Assembly (NCBI GenBank): GCA_034638255.1
Contig: JAWPGT010000011.1
Coordinates: 372,001-436,000, forward strand
Length of the DNA stretch: 64,000 bases
Direction: 5' to 3'
Source of the DNA: Coprinus comatus
Taxonomy: Eukaryota; Basidiomycota; Agaricomycetes; Agaricales; Agaricaceae
The notes beneath the pieces are model-generated. The model was not told the DNA's origin. It worked only from the letters and a program-made list of their open reading frames with translations, and ran no database searches. A program made the position numbers and the translations under genes. How positions within the stretch are numbered: position 1 is the stretch's first letter; each line of letters begins with the position of its first letter. This document shows positions 32,253 to 42,700 of this stretch, piece by piece.

Positions 32253-33847
32253 GGGGGGGGGGGGGGGGGGGGGGGGGGGGGAATGATGTGCCAGATGGGA
32301 TAGGGTTATTGTTAACATAGGAACAATTAGATTGAGGCTGAGATGCAAAAGCAGGGGGAGGTGTGGGATAGGTGTTACCATGAGGAGTTGAGAGATGATC
32401 AGCAAGTGAGCAATAAAGACGTGACTCTTGGTATTGTATGGCATCTGCTTGTAAATGATTGTATTCTTCATCCAGTTCTGTAAGCTCATTAACAGCTGTT
32501 TCCCATGCATCCATGTCAGCAATATCATTGAGGTTTTCCCTGAGGCAGCGTTCGCAATAACGGAGTTGGAGGGATGGATTCATGTTGGAAAAGATAAGGG
32601 AATGAAGGACAGTTTCAGAACGATGATATTGAGCGGCATAGGCTGAAGATGCAAGAATTTGGTTAGCGTTTCTGATCTTATCAATCCAAAGGGAAAAGGG
32701 TTGATCATTCTGGGGTTGATTGACATCATCGAGTAAGGAATGTTCCCATCCACTAGGCAAGAATTTTGCACAAAGTAAATCCATGAATTCTGGGAAGGAG
32801 AGAAGGGATAAGGTGTCAAAATTGTCAGATGCCCAGTTATACATGCATGGTTCATTAAAATTCTTAAGAATCTTACAAACAGTACAATCATCTGGGATGT
32901 CCTTGTGAATGAAGTAGTGACTAGCATAACATTCAAATTTACAAAGGACACTAGGAGTAATTTTACCATGGGAGAGCATAGGTGGGACACCAGTGGAAGA
33001 TTGAGTGACAGTGGCATTACCATAGATATCAGGTTCAGAGAACATGTCTTTGATAGTATTATTGTCATCATCTGAGTCAGAGTCAGGAGGATCAAGAGGG
33101 GCAGGTTGAGGTAGTTGAGGGGGAGGATTGGAATCAGGAGGGGGCACTGTGGTAGAAACAGGTGGATGGGGAGCAATATAAGGGGGAATATGACATGAAG
33201 CACCAGCAAAGAGAAGAGATGACAATGAAGAAGGAATGCTCAAAAAATCATATGCACATACAAACAAAGTAGAAGTAGCAGGTGGATCCAATGGTAAAGG
33301 AATGTTGGTTGGATTAGTTTGTGAAGCAGCTGATGTGGCATGAGAGCATGTTCTCAGAGAGGTGTGTTGATTAGTTGGAGAGGGTGAACAAGATGAAATA
33401 TTGGTGAGAGGGCTAGTAAAGGGAAGTAGAGAATCTTATTCTTGCTGAGCAGGAAAGGTGGGTGAAGCAGGGATGACAGGTGTGCAGAATAAGGGCATGA
33501 TGGGCTTGAAGTCAGGATAAGGAGAGTATGCTTGAGTAGGAACTGGTATACAGCTGGGAGTAACAGAAGGACCTGGAGCTGAAATTACAGGTGTTAGGAT
33601 TGGAACCGAGCGATTGGTTTGTCTTCATTTATGTTGGTCGGAGTTGTCAGTTATGGGTTGAAAAGGAATATTAAAATTTTGAATGTTTCAATGTGTGAAG
33701 GGGACCAAGGGAAGTGACATGGAAGATGCTTGTTGAGTCCGTTGATTACCAGTGTTACCAGTGACTTGACATGTATCTGTGGAGTCAGAAGGATAAGACC
33801 CGGGGGTATTCCGTGGAGCCAGTGTGGAAGCCAGTGACACAAGAGGA
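32050..33847 (-). pseudogene. gypsy D gag
   Basis: The main open part (33291 to about 32050) holds a Retrotrans_gag capsid domain (FECYASHYFIHKDIPDDC, FPEFMDLLCAKFLPSGWE, QPFSLWIDKIRNANQIL), a Pro run encoded by the G tract at 32153-32281, and a Cys/His-rich end (ECLHCLKGCFHCQMIFADH, DCAEC) cut by the solo LTR. Upstream of 33291 the same frame continues to 33847 with three stops (for example at about 33650 and 33436), so the true start lies further upstream and the N-terminus is Pro/Ser/Thr-rich. Confidence 0.75.
32153..32281. repeat. 129-bp near-homopolymer G tract
   Basis: 126 of 129 bases are G. The only interruptions are T at 32186, 32191 and 32252, giving uninterrupted runs of 33, 60 and 29 G. 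On the minus strand it encodes a Pro run in the gypsy D gag in any frame. The length may be an assembly or sequencing artefact. Confidence 0.95.
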
Positions 33848-34195
33848 TGTCAGGAATGCTCTAGACAGTCCCCAAGGTCAGTACTTATTGTTGGTTGAGG
33901 TTAGAAGAGTTGTGGTTGGATATTCTCTTTGGAGTTCTGGACTTGTAGATTGTTTCTGCTTTCTGTGACATCACAATGTCATGTCACACGTTACTGAAGC
34001 ATCCTGCAGACACATGAAGACTCTCTAGTCTAATACAAGTGTCTGCAGGTGAGTAGTTAAGAAGTTATTGTATTTCTCTAGTCAAATACAAGTGTCTGCA
34101 GTGTTTGTGTTCTATCTCAGTCATTTCTTATCGGTTTCCTTCCATTCCTTCGCCATCATGCTCGTCTCGTCGTCCTCTACGATCCTGCGCTTACA
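33848..34195 (+). repeat. copia family E LTR, left arm of an inverted LTR pair
   Basis: 348 bp from TGTCAGGAATGC to GCGCTTACA. It is the inverse of the LTR at 34210-34556, with about three differences by eye, and both share variants absent from the LTRs of the intact element E (atttgactagagaaa, catgatggcg). Left flank is gagga, in gypsy D gag. Confidence 0.92.
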
Positions 34196-34209
34196 CGGGG
34201 CCCATAACC
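34196..34209. promoter_or_regulatory. inverted copia primer-binding site at the centre of the LTR palindrome
   Basis: The 14 bp cggggcccataacc between the two LTR arms is the family E primer-binding segment in reverse orientation relative to the fragment that follows. The primer-binding site expected after a plus-strand LTR (ggttatgggccc) is therefore present only inverted. Confidence 0.8.
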
Positions 34210-34556
34210 TGTAAGCGCAGAATCGTAGAGGATGACGAGACGAGCATGATGGCGAAGGAATGGAAGGAAACCGATAAGAAATGACTGAGATAGAACACAA
34301 ACACTGCAGACACTTGTATTTGACTAGAGAAATACAATAACTTCTTAACTACTCACCTGCAGACACTTGTATTAGACTAGAGAGTCTTCATGTGTCTGCA
34401 GGACGCTTCAGTAACGTGTGACATGACATTGTGATGTCACAGAAAGCAGAAACAATCTACAAGTCCAGAACTCCAAAGAGAATATCCAACCACAACTCTT
34501 CTAACCTCAACCAACAATAAGTACTGACCTTGGGGACTGTCTAGAGCATTCCTGAC
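34210..34556 (-). repeat. copia family E LTR, right arm of an inverted LTR pair
   Basis: From TGTAAGCGCAG to ATTCCTGACA. It is followed by ccctgtgctttaggacttc, the family E leader in plus orientation. Together with 33848-34195 it forms a palindrome of about 709 bp. Confidence 0.92.
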
Positions 34557-35390
34557 ACCCTGTGCTTTAGGACTTCAAGAAACACGTTATTTATTCACAT
34601 ATTCCACTCTCTACTGCTCAACACTCTTTTCACTATTCTACAGCAATTTTATGGCTTTCAGAACACATCACTTGCTCTCAGGGCATCCTTCCCTTCCTCC
34701 TAAACCTTCAGCTCTACCTCAGGCCGCTTTTCCAACCACAAAATGCGAATTTTGCGGAGTTACAGGCCACTCTCAGGTCTCCTGCTTCAGTTTTGAGAAG
34801 GCAAGAACAAAAGCTCAATATCTCGCGAACCGACGGTCCGATTCACTCGAAACCTCATACACACATTCATTACCATTCTTGCTGTTGACACCCAAAGTTT
34901 TATGCGATGAAGCAAACTCTATCATCACCGAGTTTGCTGGCAGTGCAACATCTACCCATTCTCCCTCCAACCCTCTCCAGTTCCATGTAGGCTTCCAATG
35001 GCTTGTAGACACTGGTGCTACTTCACACATGACTCCTCATTATCACTGGATTAAGGATTACACCCTTGTAAACATTCCTGTCCGCTTGGCTGATGATTCT
35101 ATTATTTATGCTGTTGGAATGGGTTCTGTCATGTTTGAACCTATCTTGAAAGGAAAGAAGGCTAGAGTGGTCAAATTTTCGAGGGTTTTACACGTTCCTG
35201 ATCTTGGGAGTAACCTCCTAGCTTGCCTATACCTAGCTCGACACAAGGGATTCAATATTAACATCTCTTCTCACTCCCTGGCTTTCAGAAGATCTAGAAC
35301 AACTCTCTTCACTGCTACCATTAATTCCTCCAACTCTGCTCATCTTAATGGCTCTGTTATCGCTGCTGAGAGCGCTTTTTCCACCTCTAC
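34557..35390 (+). pseudogene. copia family E fragment: leader, zinc knuckle, protease start
   Basis: The 94-bp leader and then a frame from 34651 (MAFRTHHLLSGHPSLPPKP) nearly identical to the first 246 residues of the intact element E protein. It has the knuckle CEFCGVTGHSQVSC, protease site WLVDTGATSHMT, and ends AESAFSTSTV where the gypsy F LTR begins at 35391. The open frame continues into the LTR to 35502. Nothing of its integrase or RT remains on the other side of F. Confidence 0.88.
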
Positions 35391-36025
35391 TGTTACGAGT
35401 CCACCCAAACCACCGGCCCGTACCACCACCACCGAGGAAGACTTGTTTGCCATCTTCCCCGAACTCATTCCCAATGATGACACCATGGACGACTCCGCTT
35501 GACATACCACTCCCCGGTGACATCACAGTGACATCACTATGACATCGTTATGACCTAACGTCGAACTAAGTATGAGACTCCACTTATGCTTAGAAGTATA
35601 CATTTCCCCAGCTCCAGTATTAGTTATCTGTTTCGTCATTTTACTCCTGTTGACTAATCTTTCATTGTATATGGAGTAAATAGTCCCCGACCCCGATGTC
35701 TCACCTACTCCTGTTGACAGTTCTAGCATTGTGTATGGAGTAGATTATAAAGCGATGACGAGTATTAGGTTATAATTAGTTAGTAGCTATTATTAGGTAC
35801 ATCCCTAGAATAGTATAAATACTCGATGTATTAGACGATTAAAGCCTTAAGCTTTAATCTCTTCTGTTGTAGCCCTTATACATCTCTGTCTCCATACCTC
35901 TCGGTCACTAGGTTGAAAGGCCTTGAGATTGCAGCAGAGTGTTTATTGATCGCACGTTCCTACACGACTGCACTCTAGTGTTTAAGTTCCAGGAGTGTTC
36001 AGCTTAACGGTTCGTGGTCATAACA
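35391..36025 (+). repeat. 5' LTR of gypsy F
   Basis: From TGTTACGAGTCC to TCATAACA. It has a tandem array of TGACATCA-like sites (35518-35550), a TATA box (gtataaat, 35813-35820) and, 30-40 bp further, the segment attaaagccttaagctttaat, which forms a small inverted repeat. The segment aagctttaatct (35849-35860) is repeated in inverse orientation at the primer-binding site. Confidence 0.95.
35813..35820 (+). promoter_or_regulatory. TATA box of the gypsy F LTR
   Basis: gtataaat, embedded in atagtataaatactcg. It lies 29-36 bp before aagctttaatct, the likely RNA 5' end. The related family A LTR has cagtataaatag at the equivalent place. Confidence 0.6.
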
Positions 36026-36027
36026 TT

Positions 36028-36039
36028 AGATTAAAGCTT
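36028..36039 (+). promoter_or_regulatory. gypsy F primer-binding site, self-complementary type
   Basis: agattaaagctt starts two bases after the LTR end and is the perfect 12-nt reverse complement of LTR positions 35849-35860. This is the arrangement of Tf1/sushi elements, where the RNA 5' end folds back to prime reverse transcription. No match to a tRNA 3' end (TGG start) is present. Confidence 0.75.
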
Positions 36040-36634
36040 CCCTTTCACTGGACCGGTAGGGTTATCCGGTCTCTCCCCCTTGGAACCGAACGGAGGATTG
36101 TCGAAACCCGGCAGTCAATCGATTCCCGTCATCTTGGAACTTGAAACGGCGTTACTTGTTCTGGTCTAACCGGTACCTCTTAGTGGTATACTGGTAGTCG
36201 TTATACCCGCTAATCCCTGGTATAACGCGTCGCAGCTCACAAAGTGATACTCCTTCGCCGGAGCAAAGTGGGAAGTCTAGGTGTTTGAAATCCTAGCCAA
36301 CCGGACCGCGGTGGGTTTGTACATCGCTGAAATCTACGCATTTAGTAAGTCGTAGTCAGGCCCCTTTAATTAGGACCCCCTGGCCGTCAAGCTCTAAGCG
36401 AGCGCAAGCTGTTAAGTCAGTAAAAGCTCTAAGCGAGCACTCAAGCTGTTAGTCAGTAAAAGCTCTAAGCGAGCATTATCAAGCTGTCAGGCAGCAGTTC
36501 TCCCTTTTCCATTCCCAATCCATTCCTTACACCCCCACACTCCTTTATAAAAACCTCTACCAATTCTTGGGCAACCACCAACTCTGAATCATCATTTCAC
36601 GACAACGAAGAACCAGCCAAACATCAGTTCCTAA
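36040..36634 (+). other. gypsy F leader, non-coding, with a triplicated 36-bp repeat
   Basis: The leader is more GC-rich than its surroundings. At 36388-36496 the unit aagctctaagcgagc...aagctgt is repeated three times, each followed by a gtcag-type link. No long open frame carries through. A packaging or translation-control role is possible but not shown. Confidence 0.7.
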
Positions 36635-37093
36635 CCGGAATTTGATAGGTCACAACTTCAACGAAGCAGATCTCGTTACCGAGAAACCCCTTCCACCGAA
36701 CCCTTCCCAGTTCACATCCCCGGACCGATCCAAGCCTCTACCTCACAAGACTCTGGACGCTCCACCTCGTCATTTTATACACAACCACCAGTACCTCCCC
36801 AATCTCAGCTTTTCGGAGAACCTAGTCCTATACAACGACAAGGTTCGCAATCTAGCGAAACTTCAAGACAATACAGGGAAAAACCACAACAATCTTCATC
36901 TGAAGAAGACGACTCAGACGACGACCCCCCGCCAATCCCTCCTCGAAGACCTAGAGTTACTATCCCGTCTCGAGTCTATACACCAATCCCAACTCCTGCC
37001 AACCCAACAACTCCACACACTCCGTCATTACCCCCGGCTCCACCAAATCCCTTCGCACCTACTACAAACAGCTCGCCAAGCTCAAATTCAAAG

Positions 37094-38253
37094 ATGCCCA
37101 CCACAACTACAGTCCCAGCACTCAAACTTCCAGTTCCCCCACCATTCGCTGGAGACACAGCATCCTACGGTCATTGGAAACAACGACTCGGAATCTACTA
37201 TGCAGCAGATCAAGCCCGATTCCATGACAGCGAAACAAAGATCCTATACACTCTTTCCCTTATGGTTGGACCGGCAGCCACATGGGCACATGCCTTCACA
37301 GAAAGCGCATATGACGACAAGAACTCAACCTACAACTTCGGAACCTTCACAGCATTCAACAAAGCCTTGGACACAAGCTTCCGCTCATCCACCCATGTCT
37401 CAGATGCCATGGCCCGGATTACCAAGTTTAAACAAGGAATGCGCAACGTACACGAGTACATCGCAGAATTTGAATCCCTCGCACTTGAAGCACAAATCAC
37501 ACAAGACACACTCAAAATCCATCTCTTCAAAATGGGTCTTGAACCCACAATTGGAATGTATGCCATCAGAGCCATGCCAGCCGATACCTATGAAGCATGG
37601 AAAGGCGCTGCCCGCGCAGCCAGCCACATACTTCATCTGAACGAGACTATCGTCAGACACACTATCCCCAAAGGAACCCTCAAATACGTCAAAACCCTCG
37701 CTATCGCCAGGCTCAAAACTTTCGTCAACCGCAGTCTATCCCGCGTTACGTTCAACCACCCGTGGTCGCAAAAGACCCGTACGCCATGGATGTTGACTAC
37801 ATCGAAGAGGCAATCAATAACCTTCGCCTCAACGGTGAAGAGGAACTCTGTAACATACACGATGAACAGGAGGACTTTGAAGAAGAAGCCCCTCAGCCAT
37901 CTCAAATTGATCCCGGAGAAATCCTTAATCAATTCATCGACAGAGTCTTCACAAGCGAACAAAAGGAATTATTCAGAGATCGACTCTGTTTCCTCTGCAA
38001 GAAACCAGGCCATTTCGCCAACCGATGCCCAGCTCGACGAACTGGCCCATCACCTAATCGCCCGAGGTCAATCCCTCGCCAGGCGTACAACCAGAGGAAG
38101 GCCCCGACCAAAAATCGAAACCCCCATCTACGACGCCAGATCAACAACCTCATTGAAACCGCCCCTGAAGAAGAAGTAGCAGACGTCTACGATTACTTCT
38201 CCCAAGATAACATGAACGACGATTTCAACAGCGAAATCAAGGATTTTGCTTAA
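37094..38253 (+). pseudogene. gypsy F gag, broken by one frameshift
   Basis: An open frame without ATG (36635 on) carries a Pro-rich, acidic N-terminus (SSEEDDSDDDPPPIPPRR); the first in-frame ATG is at 37094. A Retrotrans_gag capsid domain follows (HWKQRLGIYYAADQARF, FNKALDTSFRSSTHVSDAM, NVHEYIAEFESLALEAQI). At about 37630-37680 the similarity to gypsy A gag switches to the next frame, which carries VVAKDPYAMDVDYIEEAIN, the zinc knuckle CFLCKKPGHFANRCP and the end NDDFNSEIKDFA. Either a recent one-base change or a programmed shift is possible; the former is simpler. Confidence 0.78.
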
Positions 38254-38288
38254 AGAGATTAGCCACCACGTCTAACTCTCTTCCATCT

Positions 38289-39326
38289 GTGTCTACTGCC
38301 CCATCTACATCATCATATTCTATTCCTCTTCCACTCAACGCTGTACAACTCGGAGGAAATGGATCCAACTCTATCTACGCCCCCACACAAACTTCCAGTG
38401 CAGTAGCCAACTCAGAAACCGTGGATATCCTCGCCCTCATAGACTCAGGAGCAGGAGGAAATTTCATTGACCCAGCTTTGGTAAAACAACACCAATGGCC
38501 CGTCAAGAAACTCTTAAAACCCATTACTGCTTACAATGCAGATGGTACCAAAAATGGTGTTTGTTCATTCTACTCCCCATTGAACTGTACAGTTAATGGT
38601 CGACAAACAACCATCGAAGCCAAAATAATCAGTCTCGGAAAACCTAGAATCATTTTAGGATTCCCCTGGTTACAGGAAAATAATCCAGACATCAATTGGT
38701 CTGACAGATTACTTAAATGGAGAGAAGAAGAATCAAGCGACGAAATATACCTTGATCTAATTCAAACCATTACAGATGATGACACACAACTGAACAAAAT
38801 CTGCCTCGACGAGGAAGACTCAGTTGAAATCAACGTCAAAACATCATCCTCTAACACCATTGCTCAACAATTTGGTGACAAGAAACAAGACGACCCTAAG
38901 AAAGTCGTTCCTAAAGAGTTCGCCGAATTCTACAAACTCTTTGACAAGAAAGCATCAGAACGCTTTCCTCAAACCCGACCTTGGGATCATAAAATTGAAC
39001 TCGAAGATTCATTCGAAGCTCGTTCAATTAAACCATATCGGTTATCACCTCTAGAAGAGAAGGAACTCGACACCTTCTTAAAAGAGAATCTTGAAAAAGG
39101 TTACATTCGACCTTCAAAATCACCTATGGCCTCCCATCAATGGAAAGGAGCCTTTAAAACAACTAAAGGACTTTTCGAACCCACAGTCATGTTCTTTGGA
39201 ATGTGCAACTCGCCAGCTACCTTCCAAGCAATGATGGACTCATTGTTTAGAAAGCTGATAGATGATGGAGAAGTCATTGTCTATATGGATGATATCCTCA
39301 TTCATGCCAAAACTAGAGAGGAACTT
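38289..39326 (+). pseudogene. gypsy F pol, first part: protease and RT with an internal deletion
   Basis: It starts MSTAPSTSSYSIPLPLNAV. The protease site is DILALIDSGAGGNFIDPAL with intact DSG. RT begins RPWDHKIELEDSFEARSIKP and runs to ENLEKGYIRPSKSPMAS, then jumps straight to QWKGAFKTTKGLFEPTVMFF. Compared with gypsy A about 65 residues are missing, including the palm strand with the first catalytic Asp (KLDV). The pair IVYMDDILIHAK is present. The frame ends at the copia E insertion (39327). Confidence 0.87.
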
Positions 39327-39676
39327 TGTAAGCGCAGGATCGTAGAGGACGACGAGACGAGCACGATGACGAAGGAATGGAAGGAAACCGATAAGAAATG
39401 ACTGAGATAAAACACAAACACTGCAGACACTTGTATTAGAAGAGAGAGAGATACAATAACTTCTTAACTACTCACCTGCAGACACTTGTATTAGACTAGA
39501 GAGTCTTCATGTGTCTGCAGGACGCTTCAGTAACGTGTGACGTGACATTGTGATGTCACAGAAAGCGGAAACAATCTACAAGTCCAGAACTCCAAAGAGA
39601 ATATCCAACCACAGCTCTTCTAACCTCAACCAACAATAAGTACTGACCTTGGGGACTGTCTAGAGCATTCCTGACA
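39327..39676 (-). repeat. 3' LTR of copia E
   Basis: TGTAAGCGCAGG to ATTCCTGACA on the plus strand. It contains two direct repeats of ctgcagacacttgtatta and the palindromic gtgatgtcacag/tgacgtgacattg region. On the coding strand it is preceded by the purine tract ggggggta. Confidence 0.95.
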
Positions 39677-39765
39677 TACCCCCCTGATCTAGCCAGTCCA
39701 GACAAAGGAAGGAAATAAATGGAAAGGAAAAGAGTGAAGTGATAAAAGAAAAGGAAGAGAAGGAA

Positions 39766-42700
39766 TTATGATGAAAGTCCAAGAAGAGGAACAAAGTGAG
39801 AGACTGCCTTTGGTTCAACAGCCTTGGTGAAGATGTCAGCCAGTTGTTCAGAGGTAGGAACGAAGAGAGGGGAAATGACTTTGTTTTGAACAGCATCACG
39901 GAGCCAGAAATAACACAAATCCAATTGCTTCATACGACCATGACCATGTGGTTCAGGATTCTTAGCAACAGTAATAGCGGATTGGTTGTCAATGTTGAGA
40001 ATGGAGGGGAAAGTGAAGGAATAACCGAACTCGGATAGAATGTTGCGCATCCACATAATCTCCTTTCCGCCTTCAACAGCCGCAACATACTCAGCTTCAG
40101 TGGAGGAGAGAGTGACTAAACTCTGACGTTTTGAAGACCAACCAACAGCCGCACCACATACCAAAGTCACATAACCACCCGTAGCCCTTCCAGTCTCTTG
40201 ACACGAACCATGAGAAGCATCAGAATATGTGATGAAGAGATCCTCGGTAGCCATGTCACCTTTGTAGACCAGCTTATAGTCCATTGTACCCTTGAGATAG
40301 CGGAAGAGATGTTTGACAGCAGCCCAATGTTGAGGACCAGGATTGTGATTGAATCTTCCAAGGTAAGAAACAGCGAAGGCAATGTCAGGACGAGTCATGG
40401 TGGCCAGATATTGAAGAGCGCCAACAGCACTGAGGTAGGGAACATCTTTCATGAGGAGTTTGTCATCTTCAGTGACAGTGATAGTGGAGAGATTGAGTCC
40501 AGGAGTGAGAGGAGTCTTCACGGGTCGACAGTCAGACATCTGGAAGCGTTCGAGGAGTTCCTTGACATATTTCTCTTGTGAAAGCGAAATGGAGCGATGA
40601 GAGGGGTCTTGATCAACCTTAACAGCCAATAACCAGGAGGTAGAGCCGAGATCTCGAAGTTTGAAGTGAGTAGAGAGCTCTTTGATCGTATCATCCATGG
40701 CCTTGTCATCCTTCGAAGTGAGAGTAATATCATCGATGAAAATGGGAACAATAACCTTGACTGGACCTTTAGAGTAGATGTAGATAGAGCTGTCAGATTG
40801 GAGTCGAATGTAACCAAGTGAAATGAAGACCGAGTGAAGTTTCTTGTTCCATTGTCGAGCTGCTTGTTTGAGTCCGTAAAGCGATTTTCGAAGCCTAAAA
40901 ACCATGTTTGAGTCACCAAAATGATAACCTTCAGGTTGACGCATATAGATCTCTTCTTCCAAGTCACCGTAAGTAAAGGCGGAGGAGATGTCGATAGAGC
41001 GTAACTTGTAACCTTCTTTGGCGGCAAGGGCGACAATGAGGCGGAGGGAAGCGGGACGGAATGTTGGAGCAAAGACTTCAGTATAATCATATCCAGGACG
41101 TTGAGCGTAACCTTTAGCAACAAGACGAGCTTTATACCGTTCGATGGAACCATCAGGATTGTCCTTAATCTTGTAAACCCAACCAGACTTGATAGCTTTC
41201 TCACCACGGGGTAAAGGAATAAGTTCCCAAGTACCATTTGCCTCGAGTGTAGAGTACTCCTTGTCCATCGCCTCTTTCCACAAATGTGAATCAGGGGAAT
41301 TCATCGCAGCTTTGAATGATCCTGGATGACCAGATGACACGTTACCAGCAAACTCAACTTCCTTAAAACCATTCTTCTCATCGGATACCAAAAATGCGAA
41401 ATCTTCGTCACTCTCCTCAGCTTCAGCCTCAGCCTCAGACTCAGACGTAAAGCGGGGTTGTTGTTGTTGTTGAAGGTTTTCCCGAGCTTTCCAAGAGAGT
41501 ATTCGAATCCGAGAACCTCGTCTACGTGATGGTGGTTCAGCAGAAGGTGGTTGATGATGAGGAGGAGTAGAAGGAGGAGGAGGAGGTGTAACTGGTTGAA
41601 TGTGAGGTGTTGAAGGTGGAGAGAGTTTTGGTGAGATAGATGGTGATGGTGAAGGTGGGACAGGTGCCAGAAGATGAATAGGAGCAGCAGGAACTGGAGG
41701 TAGAAGTGAAGTAGAATGCTCTACAATACCCCCCTCATCTTCAGGAAGTGGAACACCTGAGATCGTTGGCGAAGTTGGAGTAGATGATGAAGAGGAAGAT
41801 GGTGTAGAGGATAGGGAGAAGTCAGGAACATTGTTCATCTTTGCTTTTGAAAGACCCGGAAAGTAGCGTTCGTCAAAATGAGCAGTTTCGGAGATGATCA
41901 CCTTTCGAGTTGTCGGATTGTAAAACTTCCAACCTTTGTAACCAGGTTCATAACCCAAGAAAATACACTTCTCCATATGAGGTTCAAGAGATGTACGCTT
42001 ATCCTTTTGTACAAAAACGTAGGCAGTACATCCCCAGACTCGAAGGTGAGAGACGTCAGGTTTACGCTTGTAGAAGGCCTCAAATGGTGTGGTGTGAGGA
42101 AGTGGGGAAGTAGGAAGGTGATTCCAGACATGAACCATAGAGGCAATACATTCGCCCCAGAAAGAAGGAGGAAGACCAGATTCCGAGAGCATGGTAGTGA
42201 TGCGTTCACCCATTGTTCGATTTGCGCGTTCGGCGAGACCATTTTGCTGAGGACGATTACGGGTAGAGTGCCTACGTTCAATACCACACCCCATAGTGAA
42301 GGAGCAAAAGGCATTGGACATGTATTCACCTCCCTTATCATCTTGAAGCGCCTTGATCTTCACCCCGAGTTGGTTCTCCACCCATGCTTTGTAGCGTTTG
42401 AATGCTTCGAAAGCTTCAGACTTGGCCTTGAGTAATATAACAGACCGAAATCGAGTAGCGTCATCAATGAAGGTGATCCAATATTTGTAGCCTTGAGCAG
42501 TGGGTGTAGGGAGAGGACCATGGAGATCGGAATGAATGAGGTCAAGTGGAGAACGAGTATGATGGGTAGAGGGAGGAAATGTGGTCGAGTGCATCTTTCC
42601 AGCAAGGCAGGGTTCACAAACAGGATCAGGAAGAGTGTTAGATTCAAGAGAAAGACCAGTAACCAGGTCTTGAGCAATCATCTTCTTCACATCTGAGTAA

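Larger units (their letters stand above)
29740..33847 (-). mobile_element. Ty3/gypsy retrotransposon D, internal part only
   Basis: Minus-strand order gag (32050-33847), protease, RT and the first residues of RNase H (29740-31722). It is cut on the 3' side by the family C LTR at 29739 and on the 5' side by inverted copia LTRs at 33848. A solo LTR at 31723-32044 lies between the gag zinc region and protease. No LTR of its own is visible. Its RT is distinct from those of A, C and F. Confidence 0.82.

Noticed and set aside
32065..32320. Plus-strand poly-Gly frames across the G tract
   Set aside because: Produced by the homopolymer itself; the minus-strand gag frame explains the region.
33848..34556. 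The 709-bp palindrome as an inverted-repeat DNA transposon
   Set aside because: Each arm is a full copia E LTR with TG...CA ends and the spacer is the primer-binding site.
36642..37640. 332-codon frame from ATG 36642
   Set aside because: Frame 36635-37690 carries the Pro-rich and capsid gag motifs; the 36642 frame is its shadow.
40198..42435. Plus-strand frames opposite the copia E ORF
   Set aside because: Antisense shadows of an intact 1240-codon ORF with all catalytic motifs.
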